A DNA stretch of 64,000 bases from assembly GCF_004366815.1 (NCBI RefSeq), contig NZ_SORI01000003.1, positions 62,001-126,000 of the forward strand, in the 5' to 3' direction. Position numbers and translations under genes: made by a program. Under the pieces are notes generated by a model. That model saw only the letters and a program-made list of their open reading frames with translations. It was not told the origin of the DNA and did not search any database. This stretch comes from Aminivibrio pyruvatiphilus (lineage in GTDB: Bacteria; Synergistota; Synergistia; Synergistales; Aminobacteriaceae). Below, in pieces: positions 62,251-64,000 of this stretch. Every line of letters starts with the position of its first letter. Position 1 is the stretch's first letter.

Positions 62251-64000
62251 CTACTTTTTCCGGCCCGCCGCGAGAAGGGCCAGCGGCGCGAGGAGCATCA
62301 TCAGGGACGGAGCGAAGGATCCGCCGGCAGAGCACCCGCCGCTTCCCCCCGTATCGTACTGGACCCGTATGGGGCCGCTGAAGGCATTGAAGAGAAGCTC
62401 TCCGTCTTCGAGGTACTGCAGAACGGCATAGGCGCCGTTTCCGTGGTTGGACCGGCCGAATAGGGTCTGGTGCACCGTCCTGCCCGTGTTCCAGTCGAGC
62501 CCCGTTATTTCCCAGCCGTTCCCGGGGGTGAACCCGTTTACCAGCACCATCCCCGCAGACTGGCTGTGGACGGGAATCATGCTCGTGGAAGAGACGTCGG
62601 GGCGTGCCCAGAGACTGGACCATTCGTCGTTTTCAGGGTTCCATTCAAAGCGCTCCACACCGTAGGATGTAGGGTAGGCGGGCCCCATGAGCGCGACCTG
62701 GAGGATCTTGTTTTTCCCCGGCAGGTCGGGGTCCACCGTCCCGGGCAGGTTGTTCACCACGAAGGCCCCGTATCCCGAAACTACCACCGACTGCTCCGAC
62801 TGTACCCATTCCGGAAGCTCCTCAAAACCGCACGTCACAGGGATCTGCCCCGCCAGCCGCTCCCCTCCGGCCGGGATCTCATCCCGCCAGAAGGCGAGAA
62901 GATGCATCTGTTCAGCACCGTCGGTTATGACAACCAGCCTGTCCTCGTTTTCCCCAAAGCCCATCAGGGTCGGGGTGGAACCGGTGCCGTAGCCCATCTT
63001 TATCATGGGAGGAAGTACTGCGGAGCCTTCATAGGCGCACTGCCAGGCACCGTCATCGGGGCTGTCGGAAATCCCGCTTCCCGTCCAGACGAGTTTGCGC
63101 ATCATTCCTCCCACCTGGGGAAGAACCCCGGCGCTGGCAATGTATATTCCGCCGTCTTCGTCCACCGCAATGGAGTTGCTCACATATTCGTAATCGGCAA
63201 ACCGGTAGAAATGAACCGACGATAAATCAAGATTCCTGTCGATGACGGCCACGCCGTTGCTGAACGTGACTATCAGATGGCCGTCGTAGGCCATGGACAG
63301 GCCGAAAAGCCGGGTAATGGCAGGAAAACCAGAACCCTCTATAGCGGTAATGATATTCTCAAGAACGTAGCGTACCGCAATTCCTGCGGAGGGGTCGCCG
63401 GGGTCGGCAAGGGCAAAACCGTACAGGTTGTCGCCGAAATGGGTGTACAGCACATTTTCGTTGTCCACAACAGAGTACGAACCATTCCCGAACCTGTCCC
63501 CGTAATTATTTCCAAAAAGGTCCCCCAGGAACTGGTCCATCTCGTCGACATCCATCCCCTCGGCGGAGGACTCTCCGAACTCCCTGAATTTTTCGCCCGG
63601 AATGGCCGGAAGATCTCCCCCTGAAGCGTCTTCAAGGGCCTCAAACCTGGCGACTTCTTCCCATGCACCGTCCTTAATATTCACGTAGGCGACGCGGTCG
63701 GTCCCCACCGCCCACATGAAGTCAGGATCTGTGGATGCCAGGGTTATGATATTGACGGGGCCCCCATAGGAAACGGGCTTGCCGGCAAGATCCACGCGGA
63801 ATGCCCCCCGGGGAGGGCCGAAAGGAGTTGAATCGCTCTGGGACGAGTCAAAATGGGTGATTCCATATATTTCCGAAGAGAGAAAGGGATTCGGAGCCGG
63901 TTTGTTGAGCGATTCCGCCGGTCCCGGCAAAAGAAGAAAAAGGAACAACAAACCAACCGCCGCAGAAAGGAAAATCCCGCCTTTTTTTCCGGCAAAGCTG
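62251..64000 (-). CDS. Surface protein with Synergist-CTERM-like sorting signal, 5' end outside window
   Basis: The frame runs from the right edge to a stop at 62251; the start codon lies beyond 64000, so the roughly 580 residues seen are partial. The visible N-terminus is a signal-peptide core (GGIFLSAAVGLLFLFLLLPG, ending PAES). The middle looks like a beta-propeller-type repeat protein (repeated short strands with ITLASTDP, YVNIKDGAW, IAVDEDGGIYIASAG, MVLVNGFTP blocks), but I do not recognise a specific family. The C-terminus GGSGGCSAGGSFAP followed by a hydrophobic helix and GRKK matches the Synergist-CTERM pattern (GGC-x-AG, helix, basic end), predicted to direct processing and surface anchoring. 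Confidence 0.8.
   Translation of the reverse strand, partial: SFAGKKGGIFLSAAVGLLFLFLLLPGPAESLNKPAPNPFLSSEIYGITHFDSSQSDSTPFGPPRGAFRVDLAGKPVSYGGPVNIITLASTDPDFMWAVGTDRVAYVNIKDGAWEEVARFEALEDASGGDLPAIPGEKFREFGESSAEGMDVDEMDQFLGDLFGNNYGDRFGNGSYSVVDNENVLYTHFGDNLYGFALADPGDPSAGIAVRYVLENIITAIEGSGFPAITRLFGLSMAYDGHLIVTFSNGVAVIDRNLDLSSVHFYRFADYEYVSNSIAVDEDGGIYIASAGVLPQVGGMMRKLVWTGSGISDSPDDGAWQCAYEGSAVLPPMIKMGYGTGSTPTLMGFGENEDRLVVITDGAEQMHLLAFWRDEIPAGGERLAGQIPVTCGFEELPEWVQSEQSVVVSGYGAFVVNNLPGTVDPDLPGKNKILQVALMGPAYPTSYGVERFEWNPENDEWSSLWARPDVSSTSMIPVHSQSAGMVLVNGFTPGNGWEITGLDWNTGRTVHQTLFGRSNHGNGAYAVLQYLEDGELLFNAFSGPIRVQYDTGGSGGCSAGGSFAPSLMMLLAPLALLAAGRKK

Noticed and set aside
1-64000. CRISPR arrays, insertion sequences, integrases, tRNA or rRNA genes
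   Set aside because: No regularly spaced direct repeats, transposase motifs or RNA-gene signatures were noticed by eye.

Overview
The window reads as chromosome of an anaerobic, amino-acid/peptide-using, Gram-negative-type bacterium, most likely a member of the Synergistota. The grounds are: a GC-rich sequence with strong GC codon bias; outer-membrane systems (TolC, RND and MacAB efflux); anaerobe markers (rubrerythrin, a sensory-type [FeFe] hydrogenase); many M20/M42 peptidases and peptide or organic-acid importers; and a protein at the right edge that ends in what looks like a Synergist-CTERM sorting signal (GGCSAG, hydrophobic helix, RKK). No rRNA, tRNA, CRISPR array, insertion sequence or prophage was seen. 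The gene order looks like stable chromosome.

Layout. 1-4.8 kb: the end of a MATE exporter, then leftward genes for an aconitase-family hydratase, ProC and an M20 amidohydrolase. 4.9-16 kb: a leftward block with a dipeptide/oligopeptide ABC importer (order B-C-D-F-A, binding protein last), murB, and a YhaO/YhaN-like nuclease-ATPase pair. 16-19.6 kb: a FabH-like ketoacyl synthase whose promoter is overlapped by a 20-bp perfect palindrome, then an ErcA-like iron alcohol dehydrogenase overlapping an HD-GYP gene. 19.6-22.6 kb: STAS protein, chemoreceptor and MOSC protein, all leftward.

22.7-33.2 kb looks like a nucleobase island. Cytosine deaminase (leftward) is divergent from a BMP-type nucleoside/nucleobase ABC importer, which is followed by two subunits of a xanthine-dehydrogenase-like molybdenum hydroxylase (no FAD subunit) and a CodA-like amidohydrolase with an altered metal site. 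33.2-36.4 kb: a leftward operon of a thioredoxin-like ferredoxin, a sensory [FeFe]-hydrogenase/PAS protein and a SpoIIE-type phosphatase, which together look like a redox or H2 signalling module. 36.5-38.2 kb: rubrerythrin, a TVP38-type membrane protein and a DUF6868 protein.

38.5-44.1 kb: a DUF6282 hydrolase-like protein, a complete tripartite tricarboxylate transporter (TctC-TctA-TctB), a DUF3830 protein and a GntR/FCD regulator, probably one uptake/catabolism unit. 44.2-50 kb: a small membrane protein, alkaline phosphatase, kynureninase, an M20 amidohydrolase and an M42 aminopeptidase. 50-54.7 kb: a two-gene RND efflux system preceded by a possible small RNA. 54.8-57.6 kb: an M20 carbamoylase/hydantoinase-type hydrolase with a two-gene DUF5058-type membrane system. 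57.7-62.2 kb: tolC-macA-macB(ATPase)-macB(permease) with overlapping ends. 62.2-64 kb: the Synergist-CTERM protein, cut by the window edge.

Functions come from recognisable motifs and gene context read by eye; no database search was run. Start codons were chosen from ribosome-binding-site spacing, so several are TTG or GTG.
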